This document shows positions 30,999-43,100 of a stretch of 64,000 nt of DNA, in pieces. Where the stretch lies: positions 1 through 64,000 of the forward strand of contig JASANC010001203.1 of NCBI GenBank assembly GCA_030248135.1, read 5' to 3'. The notes beneath the pieces were generated by a model that had not been told where the DNA came from, did no database searches, and saw only the letters and a program-made list of their open reading frames with translations. This DNA comes from Theristus sp. LFF4_11. Taxonomy: Eukaryota > Nematoda > Chromadorea > Monhysterida > Xyalidae. How positions within the stretch are numbered: the stretch's first letter is position 1; each line of letters starts with the position of its first letter. The position numbers and the translations under genes were made by a program.

Positions 30999-33900
30999 TC
31001 ATTCTCGTTCGAAACCAAGGTTGTCGCCACGTCGAATTTTTCTGCAACAAAAAAGTGTCAATAAGAGGGACACATGCAAAAAAATAAAAACGGTTATTTG
31101 CAAAAAATGAGTGCTTTCAATTGTTGTCAACGTTCGCTCAGAATGTTGAATGCACACTGCGCTGCCATGTGCTTGCCACACCCATACGAGCGTGGTGCAA
31201 CGCGGTGCAGTTTACCGCACATGCGATTTGCTACACAGTCACTGCACAGGGCGTGCGTGCTCGCAGCGTCTCGCAGTCCCCAACCATGCTGGCCTCACCT
31301 GTTCAACGGTTTCTCCTTGTACGAGAGCACATGCGCACGTCGTCTACTGGAGCGTGCTGCGCCGGCAGTGCGCGTGTTTTCGGTGGTGTCCTCGGTTGTG
31401 TCCAGGAAGCTGTGGCTGGTGGCCAGCGAGTCCCTGACCACGTCCGTGTCCGTGCTGCTGTCCGCCACGGACAACACCGACACGCTGCCATTCAGCTCGT
31501 GTTCATCAGCATTGAACTCCTGCTGCTTCGGTGGCTCCATCAGCTGTTGCTGTTCTGCGTGTCTGACAACAGACGGTGCGCATGAGGCGTGCTGCGATGT
31601 TGATTCGCTGCGAACCGCAAATGCTGACGCAACCCTTGGCGCTGCAGCATTCGCTTTGCCCACGGCTGTCTTTTTCAAAGGTCTGTCCACCGACTGCTCG
31701 TTCGCCAAAGACAGCGGGCCAACATTGAACGCATCGGCCAACGAAATCGCTGACGAGCCTGACTGCAGTTCAGCGATCACCTGGCAAACATCGCAAAGCA
31801 TAAAATCAAGAGTGCTGCATTCCACTGGTAATCACATCACATTTGAATATATTTTTGACCTGGTTGACATATTTTGTGCGTTTAGCAGTAGCAGCAGCTG
31901 GCTTTGCATCTGCGGGGGCGGCAGTGGCAGCAGCTGGCTTTTTCGTGCGACTCCTTGTGCGACTCGACGGCCGGTCTGGCAAATCCGCCCGCGCGTCGTT
32001 TGTTTCAATGCCGTTTGTTTCTTTGTTCGCCCCAATCGGCGCTGCGTTCTCATCATTCCCATGAGGCTTGCACGTCTCCGTCAGCCGTGATGTGGAAGCT
32101 GTCTGAAAACAGGACAAAATCTGCGAATGCAAAAAGCCCGGAAAAGCTTTTGACAAATGAGACAACCGTTCACGTTTTTGACATAAAATCTCAGACGAGA
32201 ATACAAAAGAAAAAGCAACCAAGAAACCATACGTTTGTTGAGCAGCCTGCAGCGCGAGCGTCATCAACTTCAGCAGCCAGCGGCGAGTGTCTGGCGAGCA
32301 GGACAGGCACGGTTGCCGGTGGCGGTGCTTTGTGGCGACGCCGTGGGATCACCAGTGTCGAGTCGTCCGAGTCTGAGGTGCCGCAGGAGTAAAGATCCGA
32401 GAAACGCGGCTTCTTCGGGGGACTCTGGGCGGATGCAGCAGACGAGGCAGGGCCAGACGGGGCCGTCGTGTGTGCGGCAGCAGCCCTGGCCAGCCGGTGC
32501 TCCTTGCTTGCGGTGACGTCCGGCCTCGGCGGTGGCGTCACTGGTGTCGGTGCACTGGCTGTCGTTGGTGTCCCCGGCAGCACCAACGTCTCCTCCGAGG
32601 CCTCGTCCAACTCCATCACTGCACTGCCGTCAGCCACCGTCGCCGCTTCTGCCTGCTGCTCTGACGGTGAGTTTTCGTTCGGTTTCCGTTCCTCAGCGAC
32701 CTGCGTTTCTTGAACGGTCTCTTGCACTGTGTGACTGATGGCTGCTGAGGGGCATGGGTTTGTTGATGTTGGCATCGTTCGCAAACTGTCCCCGTGAGAC
32801 TCTTCCTCTTGCAGGACATTGTTTCTGTCGATTTTCTTGACGACGGCATACGTCAATCGGCGTTCTGGGCCACTTGCGCTTTGTGACGCATCTGGTGGAG
32901 TCTGCAAAAGTTTGGTCACCGAGTGGATAAGGAACAAGAGTTTTGGGCTACTTTTCGAATCTCTTTACCACACCAAGAAAATAATAAAAGAAAAGACTAT
33001 CAGTTGATTGCAAACCGATTTACACACCGAATCAGATTTTGCGACATGCGTCCCGATCGTGGGCGGTTGATTGACGACAAACGTCAGACGTCGATCCACA
33101 GGCGGGCCAGCAGCGGACGATTGAGGCGCCATGGAAAGGACGACGCACATCTGGGAAGGAAACAGTGCTCATGACTGGGGCAGGTGCAGAAAACTCACAA
33201 CAAATTGAGACCCACGAGACACCAACATCATCGTCATCTTCGCCATCTCCGTGGTCAGTTTTGGTGGCATCCTCCTTGACTGCCAGGTGGCTGCTAGCAG
33301 ACAGCGACACTGCCGGGCGCGATGTTGCGTCCACCTTTGACAAGACTTGAGCCATCAGGCTCTGGCGCACCTGCGAATGGCAAAAACACATCAGCCAAAT
33401 CACAGCAGGTACTCGCAAACTACGTGAAGGCTCAAAAGCCCTTGTTGTGCTCAAGACAAAAAACGAAATACTAAAGTCGTTGCGAAAAGAACGTCCGCTG
33501 ACCCTGCCACGACTGTCCACGACTCGCTCGAGCAGTTCCTTGTGAACCCGCTGATCGCGATAGGCCAATTCGATGCCTGTGTGCGACATCGGGCGGATCC
33601 GGTTGGTCGACTGTGCCACGATCGTGGCGTCTTCGGAGGAGCTGCATGGCAGCGGTTGACTTTGGCTGCAATGAAAATAAGGGAGTGATTTGAGTTGACA
33701 TGCGGCACTGAGAGAAACACAGAAAACGGAGGAAAACGAAGGAACACCACTTACGGAATACAGTCTGGCTGTTGCTGGACTTCTGCAGAAGGTAAAGCAG
33801 AAGAGTCGCTTTTGCGAGGCACTTCAATTTCAGGCTGGTCTTTGGAAGAAACGTCCTGATCACACGGCTTGCTTTCGTTCTTTGATTCTTCAATTTTCTC

Positions 33901-35943
33901 GCTAACCGATGCAGAATCTTTGGACATCTAAAAGAAACAAAATCACAATAAAACGACAGATTGCCTTGACACATTCCACCAAATGCAAGGCACAGCGAAC
34001 AACCGACATTTCGACACGACTGCGTCCCTTCAGCTTTGTCGTGCAACCGTGGGCTTGCAGTGGCCTCCGCAGCAGCCAACGGCACCGCCTCCAACAAGGA
34101 CGACTCCCGTCTACGAGGCCGTGAGCGAGCTGGCAGCACTGCGTTTGGGGGGTTCGCACGAACGTTGGAACTGGACTGGCCGGGTGGTAGGCCAACTGCG
34201 GTGCTGCGCCGTCGCAGGGCTTCAGCCGTCTCTTCAGGCACTGCACAAACAGCGAGTGTCAATGTTCGTCACAAAATGTTGGCTGAACAAGACCAGCGCT
34301 GGACGCTCAGGTGCAGCCTGGCTAACGCCGCACTGCCTGTGGTGCCTTTCCGCAGCATCGACAATGAACAGCAACCACGACATCGACCAATCAACGGGCT
34401 AGTCAACCAAATCAATCGACAGATCATGGTAACGGGCAACCAATGACAGTCACACAACTAACGAACAACCAATATCAGCGGACACATGCCAAGACGAACC
34501 ATCATCGAGCGGTTCGTTGCTGACAGCGAATCTGATTTCATTCGAGCAGCCGGGCGCAGCGGGCGACAGCGCCGCTGCAGAGGGACTCGCGCCAGCAATG
34601 AAACTCGCGGACTGCTCGAACACGATGCTCAGATCGCCCATCGGGGAGAGCACCGGCTGCTGAAGACGCTTGGTGCTGTTGCGGCTTTGTTCGTTGTCAT
34701 TCCTGTAAACAACCATAAAAAGCACGTTTCTGAAACAAATAAAAATGAATAGCTAAAATAGCTAAACCTAAAAATAGCTGCACCATCATCATTTTGCGTG
34801 ACAAAAAGGGGTCGAAGGCGACAGTGCATGCATCAGCCTCAAAGCGAGCCTCAAAGCCTCAGCCTCATCACCCTCTTTGGATTCTTGCACGAGTCGAAAA
34901 ACAGCGCTCATGTTGACAGCAACTTCCGCAGTTTCAACGCCATGAACTGAGCGGTGTCCCTCACTGCGTGTTGGCTGTTGGGGTGCCCGTTTGACTGTCA
35001 GCCGATGCCACGCGTGCTGCATCCGGCGTCGCCATCTCGCAGTCGTGCCACGTGGCGTTGGCATCGTGCCCCAGCGTCGTCGACTGCTCCGCGGCAGCAC
35101 CGACGTATTTCGATGTGAGCGCCTTCATTGCCACCAACGAGTCAGCGCTGCACATCAGTTTGTTCGTCAAATCCGTCACCATCGTGTCCATGGTCTCCAT
35201 CTCTTTGCGCAGCGCAGCCTGCGATTCAAGAAAGCCTGAGTTTCAGTTTTTCTCTTGGCTTTGCGACTCAGTGCGTTTGTGGAAGTAAAGATATAACCAG
35301 AAAATGAACAACCACGATCAGCACACAGCTCAAGTCTCCAGTGGTAATAATGAACACAATCGCAAACACAATTGCTCACGTTGAGTTTCTCGTTTGGTGT
35401 CTGTTGTTGCTGGTGTCTCCAGTGAGCGAGCACTTGGTTCAACCGTTGCACCTCTGCCTGTGCGCTCAGCAACGCCTCGTGCAGTCGTGCGTTATCGCAG
35501 CGAGTCTTTGCGAGTGTGCGCGCGAGCGCTTTGTTGTTCGCTCGTAGCGTCTGCTGTGCCGCTTGCGCTTGCATTCGCACGAGGCCTGTGACAAACAAGA
35601 ACAAACGAAATGAGAAGGGACACCACTGGAAACTGACAAAATGCGGAGATAACATTCATCAATGCAGCGAAACTTCTTTTATTGACAAAACAAGCAGATT
35701 CAAGTTCCAAACAAACGACAACAATAGCTAAACCAAGGGGCACACACTGTTTGTTCTGGCCTTGTTGGCGAGCTGGGTTGCTTGTCGCCGAAGATTTGCT
35801 TTTGTTTTCGCGCCAGCATTGCTGGTGGATGATTGAGCGTTGTGTTTCATTATTGCTGACTGGTTGTTCCTGTTGACTAACGCCAACGACGCCGCGTGCT
35901 GCCGTGCTTTCTCGTTTCTTCGTTGTGCTAATTCTCGTACCAT
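30999..35943 (-). CDS. SGO: Shugoshin (centromeric cohesin protector)
   Basis: Thirteen minus-strand exons: 35943-35748, 35585-35380, 35218-34965, 34702-34470, 34240-34008, 33927-33755, 33665-33503, 33370-33227, 33150-33046, 32901-32233, 32102-31869, 31780-31299, 31041-30999; 1044 residues. The N-terminus has the short family coiled coil (LRANNKALARTLAKTRCDNA, residues about 77-125). The C-terminal basic SGO motif, RSSRRRAHVLSYKEKPLNRK, is followed by IRRGDN and is split by the last intron. Known role: recruits PP2A through the coiled coil and binds H2A-phosphorylated nucleosomes through the basic motif to shield cohesin until anaphase. The long middle is acidic, Ser/Pro-rich and unconserved, as usual, though the total length is above many family members. 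A slightly earlier in-frame ATG at 35976 is an alternative start. The exon 8 donor is weak. Confidence 0.85.
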
Positions 35944-36109
35944 GCTTCTAAGAAAACATTTTGTTGCATTTATCAATCAACAAAGTGCAAGGCAACCAGG
36001 GTGTTTCATGCAAAAATTCGCACAAATTAAAGAGATTTTTGAAGAGATTTACTGTGAGATTGAGTGAGTCCGCTCCGAGAGAATGTCAGTCTCATTCTCA
36101 TATCAGGTT

Positions 36110-36830
36110 TAGGGCTGCTAAACAAAAATCAAAATTTAAAATAACCAAAAAACTAAAATGCCCATTTGAAAGAAAAATCGCAAATCTCTGATATGCTCTG
36201 AAACCTCATTTTTTTGGCACAATTTTTGGAAAGTTTTTTTTGTTGTTCAACAAAATTATCTTTGAAAAGTCCAAATTCGACATGACCGTTTGATCGATTG
36301 ATTTTAGGCTTGAACAACTTTTGGAATAAAGTTTTTGAGCAACTTTTGGAATGAAGTTTTTGAGCGTCTCTCGCAAAGCTTGGCTTAACATTTCCGATGC
36401 AGCCAAGGTGACGTTTGTTTCGCCGAGCTGCATTTGTGAATTCTGAGCTTCCCCGAGCTGCACCGAGCTGCAAACGCCACTTTCTTTGGTTGCTGTTTTG
36501 TGTCGTGTCGTGCGTGACGTCATCATAAATGATCGAATGTCAAGCCGGTGAGTTTTCATTCAGTTGAGCTAGGGAATTAGTGGCGTTTTGAGGGTCATCG
36601 TTACATCGTTACATCGTTAAATGCAAGAAGTGGCATAATATCGGTTTGGAAAAGGGGTAAATGAGGTCATCGAAACAAAATGGAAGTGCCGCCATATTGA
36701 GGGGTCATTCAGTTCTTTTGAGTCTGATTCCTTGATTGATTTGGCACAACTTTGTTTTTCCAAATTTTTTTTAAAAACAAAAATTTAAAAAAACAAAAAT
36801 CGTTTTTGTTTTTTAACAATCCTGCTCAAT
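36110..36830. mobile_element. Older copy of the TIR repeat (family D) between SGO and BRCC36
   Basis: Left end TAGGGCTGCTAAACAAAAAT and a degraded right end TTTTTAACAATCCT match the ends of the copy at 45824-46558, and the interior is collinear (for example GGTTTGGAAAAGGGGTAAAT). No target duplication survives. It fills most of the space upstream of the BRCC36-like start. Confidence 0.6.
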
Positions 36831-36851
36831 AATCAACAGATTCAGCAGATC

Positions 36852-39358
36852 ATGTCAACCGTGACCGCAGTGCACATTGAGACGTCGGCCATGATGGCGT
36901 GTCGCACGCACGCACAGACAACCGACAAGGAAGAGGTCATGGGCCTGCTCATCGGTTATGTCGAACAGAACAGTCAGTTCTTCTGTATTTTTAATTTAAA
37001 AGAACTTGCAGCCGCTACGCTAATTTGTGAGCAAATGCATACATCAACTGTAATCTGGCTCTGGCTCTCATTTTATGGTATCGTGTATTTATTCGTCCGT
37101 GTCGTGCCGCGCCGACCGAAATGACGTTTCCTTTGTAAACGGGCACAGGCACCAGAATCCCATTTGGCAATGAATCCACCAAACAAGTCTCGTTTCTTGG
37201 AGTTCGCGCATGTTCTGCAGCACATGACGTCATTTCGGCAGTTCATTTTTGCAGTAGTGACGATTGTCGGTTGCGTGCAGCTGGTGCGCAGTGACAAACG
37301 GCCGGATCGTGTTGAGATCAGCAGCGCACAGCAAGCGGCGGCCGTCGAGTACTGCGAGCAGTTGAACAAGCTGCAAGAGAGAGAGTGTGCCAGCACGGCA
37401 CAGCAAACGAACGAACAGCACAAGCACTATTGCGTCGTCGGATGGTACCACAGTCATCCGCACATCACAATTGAGCCGTCTGCTGTACGTTGCTGATTGT
37501 GTTTTGTTGTGGTTGCCGATCATTTGACAGTCAAACTGCAAAACATGCCACTTGTGCAGATGCTGGCATTTGAATATGATTCGTTGATTGGCTGCATCGG
37601 TGTCAGTGATGCGGCCAATCAGTGACAAACTCTGCAGGTCTGCAAATCTGTGAACCCATTTCAATAGCAGCCAATAATGAGCTGATTGGCTATGCTTTAC
37701 AATCTGATTGCAGTTTGATTCGTGGTGCCGTTTGCATTGTTGAGTTCTTGCAGGTCGACATCTGCACGCAGAGCAATTTCGAGCAAATGGACCCGAACTC
37801 TGTTGGCTTGATCTTCAGTGTTTTCAACCGCGACGCGCAGTCGCACACGGGACGCACACAGGTTAGGTTGACCACATTGGTGGCGTTGTTGTCGCTTGTG
37901 TTTGTGGTTGTTGTTGTTTTTCGTGGCCACCTTCGCTGGAAAACTGTTGCACCAACGTGTATGGCGTCTAGGCCAGCGGTTGTGAACCACAAAAATGCTG
38001 CATTCTCAGGTGATCGCGTTTCAATCGGCGCTCGCAGTTGCGAAATCAGATGAGGCCGATGATGACGCCGCGTTGGCCGCAAGACTGGCCGCCATGACTG
38101 ATGAAGAGGTGTGCGGTGCGCGTGCGAGCTACTGCGTTTCGTGGTGTCATGTTGGAATGTGCAGATGCAGATAGATGCGCGTTGCTTTGGTTTTGACATT
38201 TGTATGCGAGATTCAACTGTCAGTATGCATGATTTTCATGTTCTACAGATTGATTGAATGCATGGATGTCCTTTATTTTAGGAATGCCGTCTGTTGAATC
38301 AGAAAAACTCGACCAACGCGACTGCCGGCGCAGCAAAGGATCGTTATCGTACACTGCCGTTGAACGTGGTGCCGCCCGGCTATAACCAGTCGCGCAATGT
38401 TAGTTGTTGGGTGTTGTGCCGAGCTCCCTGTCTGAAGTCTGCACCCGGGTATCACACAGTAATGTTGCTCGCACGGTCACAAACACACATGCACAAATAC
38501 AGAAGTCGGGTATGTGCATGCGTGTGTTTGTTTATGACTGTACAACATCACCGTGTTCTAGTGCCAGAGCGCACGGTCTATGGGACGTTACGAATCAACA
38601 ACCGTATCCAGCCTGTTTTTGTTGCAGGCGTTCGCATGTCGCCGTCTGTTCGTCGACTCGATGCGTCGTCTGTTGACGTTGCCGTTGGACGAAGTGTTTG
38701 CCGAGGCAGGCGCCTGCGTCACCACCTCACTTGACGGCACCTTCGCTGGTGAACACCCGCATGAAGACAACGGTCAACATCAACAGCCATCCGTCGCCAG
38801 TCGCTCCTCGTCCTCCTACTGCACGGACGTTCGCGGCAACGCGCTCAGCCAGGCACAGTCGGTCGAGCACGCGCCCGTCTGTCGCATGCACGTCAGTGGG
38901 AAAGTGGCCCAGAGTCACATTGCGATAATTGGTTGGAATTGGAAGTATCCGAACACCCTCACTGTTGCTGTCGCTGACTGTCGAGAAAGATCATTCAGCA
39001 ACCACTCAACGTGAAGTTTCCCATTTCCCGTGCCTAAAAAATTCAATCACAAAGATGTGTCTAGGGCCCAAAACCCTTCCACCGATTTCCAGCTTGTCTG
39101 TTTCTCAGTAACTCGTGGCGCTAAAGTGAAACAAGTGAATTGCGCTTGCATTGGCCTGCAAATAATGGTACAATCTGATTGTCGGCATGTACGCATGAAA
39201 GCCGCTTTCATTTGCAGGACGTGATTCGCAGTGAGCAGTTGAGCACAGACGTGTGCCGCTTGTTGCTCGGCGTTGGTGTGCCGTTGACACGCGCGTTGCA
39301 GCAACGACTGGCGACACTGCAGCTGCAGGCCAATGATGGGTGCTGGCGAGCGCACTGA
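36852..39358 (+). CDS. BRCC3: BRCC36-like JAMM deubiquitinase (K63-specific family)
   Basis: Exons 36852-36972, 37255-37484, 37754-37861, 38010-38108, 38282-38398, 38628-38891 and 39218-39358 give 359 residues. The MPN domain begins at VTAVHIET; KEEVMGLLIG holds the catalytic Glu and HSHPHITIEPSAVD the zinc-binding JAMM residues (His, His, Asp, plus the conserved Ser). DKRPDRVEIS and VGLIFSVF are characteristic of BRCC36. The C-terminal helix (LSTDVCRLLLG...LQQRLATLQLQ) matches the region that pairs with Abraxas-like partners. Family role: zinc hydrolysis of K63-linked ubiquitin chains in the BRCA1-A or BRISC complexes. Exon 6 carries a Ser/Gln/His-rich insertion (about residues 250-305) not expected in the family. 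Exon 6 could also end a few codons later. Confidence 0.9.
37528..37719. mobile_element. Family B MITE in BRCC36 intron 2
   Basis: Ends CAGTCAAACTGCAAA and GATTGCAGTTTGA are inverted; internal CCAATCAG and AATGAGCTGATTGG blocks pair as in the other copies. Confidence 0.55.
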
Positions 39359-40117
39359 TCACAGTGCACAACAATTTTTCGAGCGGGTAGTCGCATTACT
39401 GGTGGCTAAAGAAGGGAACGCTCTTGAAGAGACACTTTGGATTTGTTTCTTTGAAAAAATTTGAAACGCTGGATTTTGTTGATATTGATATGTGCGTTGT
39501 TTGGTGATCATCGTTTCTTGTTATTCTCATTGTTGTCAATTTTTTTAGTTTTTCTGTTTTCATAATGTTGTGATAAAAAAAGCAGATGATATCAAAAAAT
39601 TGTGTTTCATTCAAAAAAATCAGGATTGGCATAATTCACGAAACCCACTCAAAAAGCTTTCAAAGAAATCTGGCGTTCAAAAAAAGCCAACTTCGGTGTG
39701 ACAAATCAAGTGTCGCAACTAAACGTTATTTTTGGCAAATTTCCGTTTTTATAGTAACGCACGCACTTCCAGTTTACTGATAACTCGTTACGTGAAAATA
39801 ATATTGTTTACATTGTTCATTTTTGTAAAAAACGGTTCATACACCATATCGCTGATTGTTATTTTACGTCAGACATGCGAGGGTGTCATCTCGTCTACGG
39901 TCTCAACCTCGCCCAAAACAATGCGGACATGACAACAATCATTTTTTGCATAACTCGGCAGATTATTCAGTTGTATTGCTTTTCGTGATAGTGTCTGTCG
40001 CGAGACGAGTACAAAAGACGACGAATCGCATGCGCAACCAAACGTTGGATGTTGTCACTTTTGCGTCGCTTGAGAACTGAAAGCAACGAGAAACGGAAGT
40101 TCCATTTATGACCAGCT

Positions 40118-43100
40118 ATGGCGCCAACTGGTGTTGTCCCAATGACAGTGATCGATCTCGTTGATGACTCAAAAGCAACAGTCAATGTCAACAATGGCGA
40201 TTGCGTTTCGGTCGACTTCGAGATGTCTGATGATGACAACTGGTCGCCACGGGTGTCGCGAGCGAACACCGACACCAGCAGTGTTGCTGCGGTCATGCTC
40301 GATGCTCGTAAGTGGGCACACCATACAGACACGGTGCATCATGGATGTGTTGGGTTTCATGCGATTCGTTGAATGGGATGTGATGAGGTGCCGTCCGTGT
40401 AGTCAATCAGCTCAACTGTGAACTGTTGCAATTTGTGCACCCTGGACACGCTGATTTGCTGTATCGGCTGGTTGGGCCAATCAGCGAGCTCAATTGAACC
40501 GTCGAACCAAAACAGCCAATCAGCTGATTGCTCATAATTTCGACCGTTGAACATTCCATGTGCAGCCGAGGCGCGCGTCTACGGCAAGCGTGCGCGTCTG
40601 GCGCAGTGGCTGGCCCGTTTCCGCAGTGGTCGCGACGCCCTCATCCGTGGCTCAATGTTCGGCCGTCGACTGCCGGTGCCGTGGTGGCCTCGGTTTGATG
40701 GGCGATACAACGCTGTTGAGGTCGTGGCGTTCTGTGTGTTGGTCGCTGGCACAGTCGCGTGCTGCGTCTATGGCATCGTCGTCAAACAGCCGCAGCTGCC
40801 ACGTAATTGTTCTTGGGTTTCTCTGTTTTCTTCCGGTGTTCTTTTGACAAAAACAACTTTTTCGATTTTTTACACGCTGCATATTTTCACTGTGGCTTCA
40901 CACGCACTCTTGCTGCTGAAATGAATATGGTGAATTGTATAACAGCAACTTCAGTAGTAAACGCTTCGTCTGACGATACGTGTAGCCGGTTACGCAAATC
41001 AATAAACAAAACAACACAAAAGCAACGGTTTCACTAGAAATCAACTTATTTGTTTGGTCTGCACTTTTCATCCAGAAAGTCCATTCATTCCATTCAGTCC
41101 GGTTTGCCCTGATAACAGATTCACGCGCAAAAAATGCCGTAAACAAACCGCAGTGGCATTCACCATTTTGCAGGCCAGCCAGCGCAGGGCTTGCTAGCAG
41201 TGACGTTGGCGTTGGCCACGCACAATTCCCTGTTCAATCTGTTCATCGGTTTGCCGTTCGACCGCCGCCTGTTCTGGCACAAAGTCACTGCCGTCGCCGC
41301 ACACACGCTCGGTTGGACGCACGGCATCCTGGCGATGTGCAGCTGGCCGTTCTGGGATGAGCTCATGAAACGAAAGTGGATGATGACGTCGGGCGTGGTG
41401 CTGGCTGCTGCGGTCACACGTGCGTCAGCAGACCGTTGTTTGTATTAAAACTTGTTCAGGCAAACTGAAAAACATGCTCTTTTGTGCGTTCTCGAATGTT
41501 CCGAATCTATCATGGTGATTGACTGCGTTAAACTTGGTGGGACCAATCGGAGAGCAGAATTAAAAAAAACAGCCAATTTGCTGATTAATTCAGATGTGCA
41601 GATCAACTGAAAAAACTGCACCGCAGATTTCGTACTGTATATCAGATATTTGACACTCGCATGTTGGTTGACCGGTGTCATACAAATTGAACGTCAGTTT
41701 TATCGTTTTTTGTATTCCTCAGTTCTGCTGCTGACCTCCTGTCCACCGTTTGTGCGCCGTCGTTTTTGGAATCTGTTCCACGTGGTGCACGTCACACTGA
41801 CAGTCCTGTTGATTGCTGCCTGCATCGCGCACTGCTGCCATTTTGCGCTCATTGGTACGGTTGCTGCGTCATAGTTCGTGGTTTTGGGGGGCTGATTTGC
41901 GCTAATTCATTTGTGAAGAGGCTTCCTGCTTGGTTCGTTTCATGTGGGGCTGTCAATCGGGAAATATCATTGACATAATCACATTATATTGACGGATGTG
42001 TTCTGTTGCACAAACCGAGACGCGAACGTCAAGAATAAAGCCACACGTTTGACGTCACGTTGCACGAAAATGTCACGCTCATTCGCTTGTCTTTTCCCAC
42101 AAAAATAGCATCCTGGTTCATGGCTGTTTTACCCTTTTCTTCACGGAAATAAAGTTTATGAAACAATTTGTTCTTGCTGATTGGTCGCAAACTTCATTGT
42201 AGTGTTTGTATCACACTGCACGCGTGTGCAACCGCCCAATCAGCTAGTTGTATATGTTATCCAGATGGACTGTATTGCAGGCGTTGGCCTGCTCCTGTTC
42301 GACGTCCTACTCCGCTACGTCTACATGGCTGCACTGGCACACCCACAAACGGCCGAAGCAACGGCGCTGCCAGCGCGTGTCACGCGACTGATCCTGCCAC
42401 GACCGCACCAGTTCTGCTATCACGCCGGCCAGTACATTTTCATTTGCGTGCCCGAAGTGTCGCTCTACGAATGGCACCCGATGACGTTGTCGTCGTCGCC
42501 GCATACGAATCTGGTTGGTTGGCTGGTGTTCGATTATTAGTTGTGATTTGGTTTGTTCCATTAGAAGATTTGACTTTCCGCAACGGAGATGTGATTGGTT
42601 GGAAATTGTTGGGGCAGTTCATTTCATTTCACGAAGTGCAGCCAACCTCGATGTACGCAACTGTAATGATCATGTAATCCGGAGCCCCGTTGCAGCTGAG
42701 CGTGCACGTGCGCGCACTGGGCGACTGGTCCACCCGACTGTACGAGGCGGCGTCGAAAACGAACAACAACAACAATGATAATAATACGGAGAATGCAGAC
42801 CCAGAGCAACAGCACGTTGCGTCCACTGAGAAGCGACGTGCAATGAACGTGTTCATTGAGGGGCCGTACGGAAGTCCGGAGGTGGACGTGTTTGGCAAGC
42901 GATACAAATTGGTGCTGTTGATTGGCGCTGGCATTGGCATCACACCGGTGCAGTCGATCGCAAACCACTTGATGCACGAGTATAAACACGGCAGACGATT
43001 GTTAAATCGGGTCGGTCACATGAAGAGATCATCACTAGAACACAACAGTTCCAATTTCAAGTTTCACTTAAATACTGTCGAACTGTGAATGACAGAAAAT

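Noticed and set aside
31074..32090. 338-codon plus-strand open frame
   Set aside because: It lies antisense to shugoshin exons 10-13, whose minus-strand frame carries the conserved C-terminal motif.
33165..35200. Several plus-strand frames over the shugoshin region
   Set aside because: Antisense shadows of shugoshin exons; codon pattern and splice phases support the minus strand.
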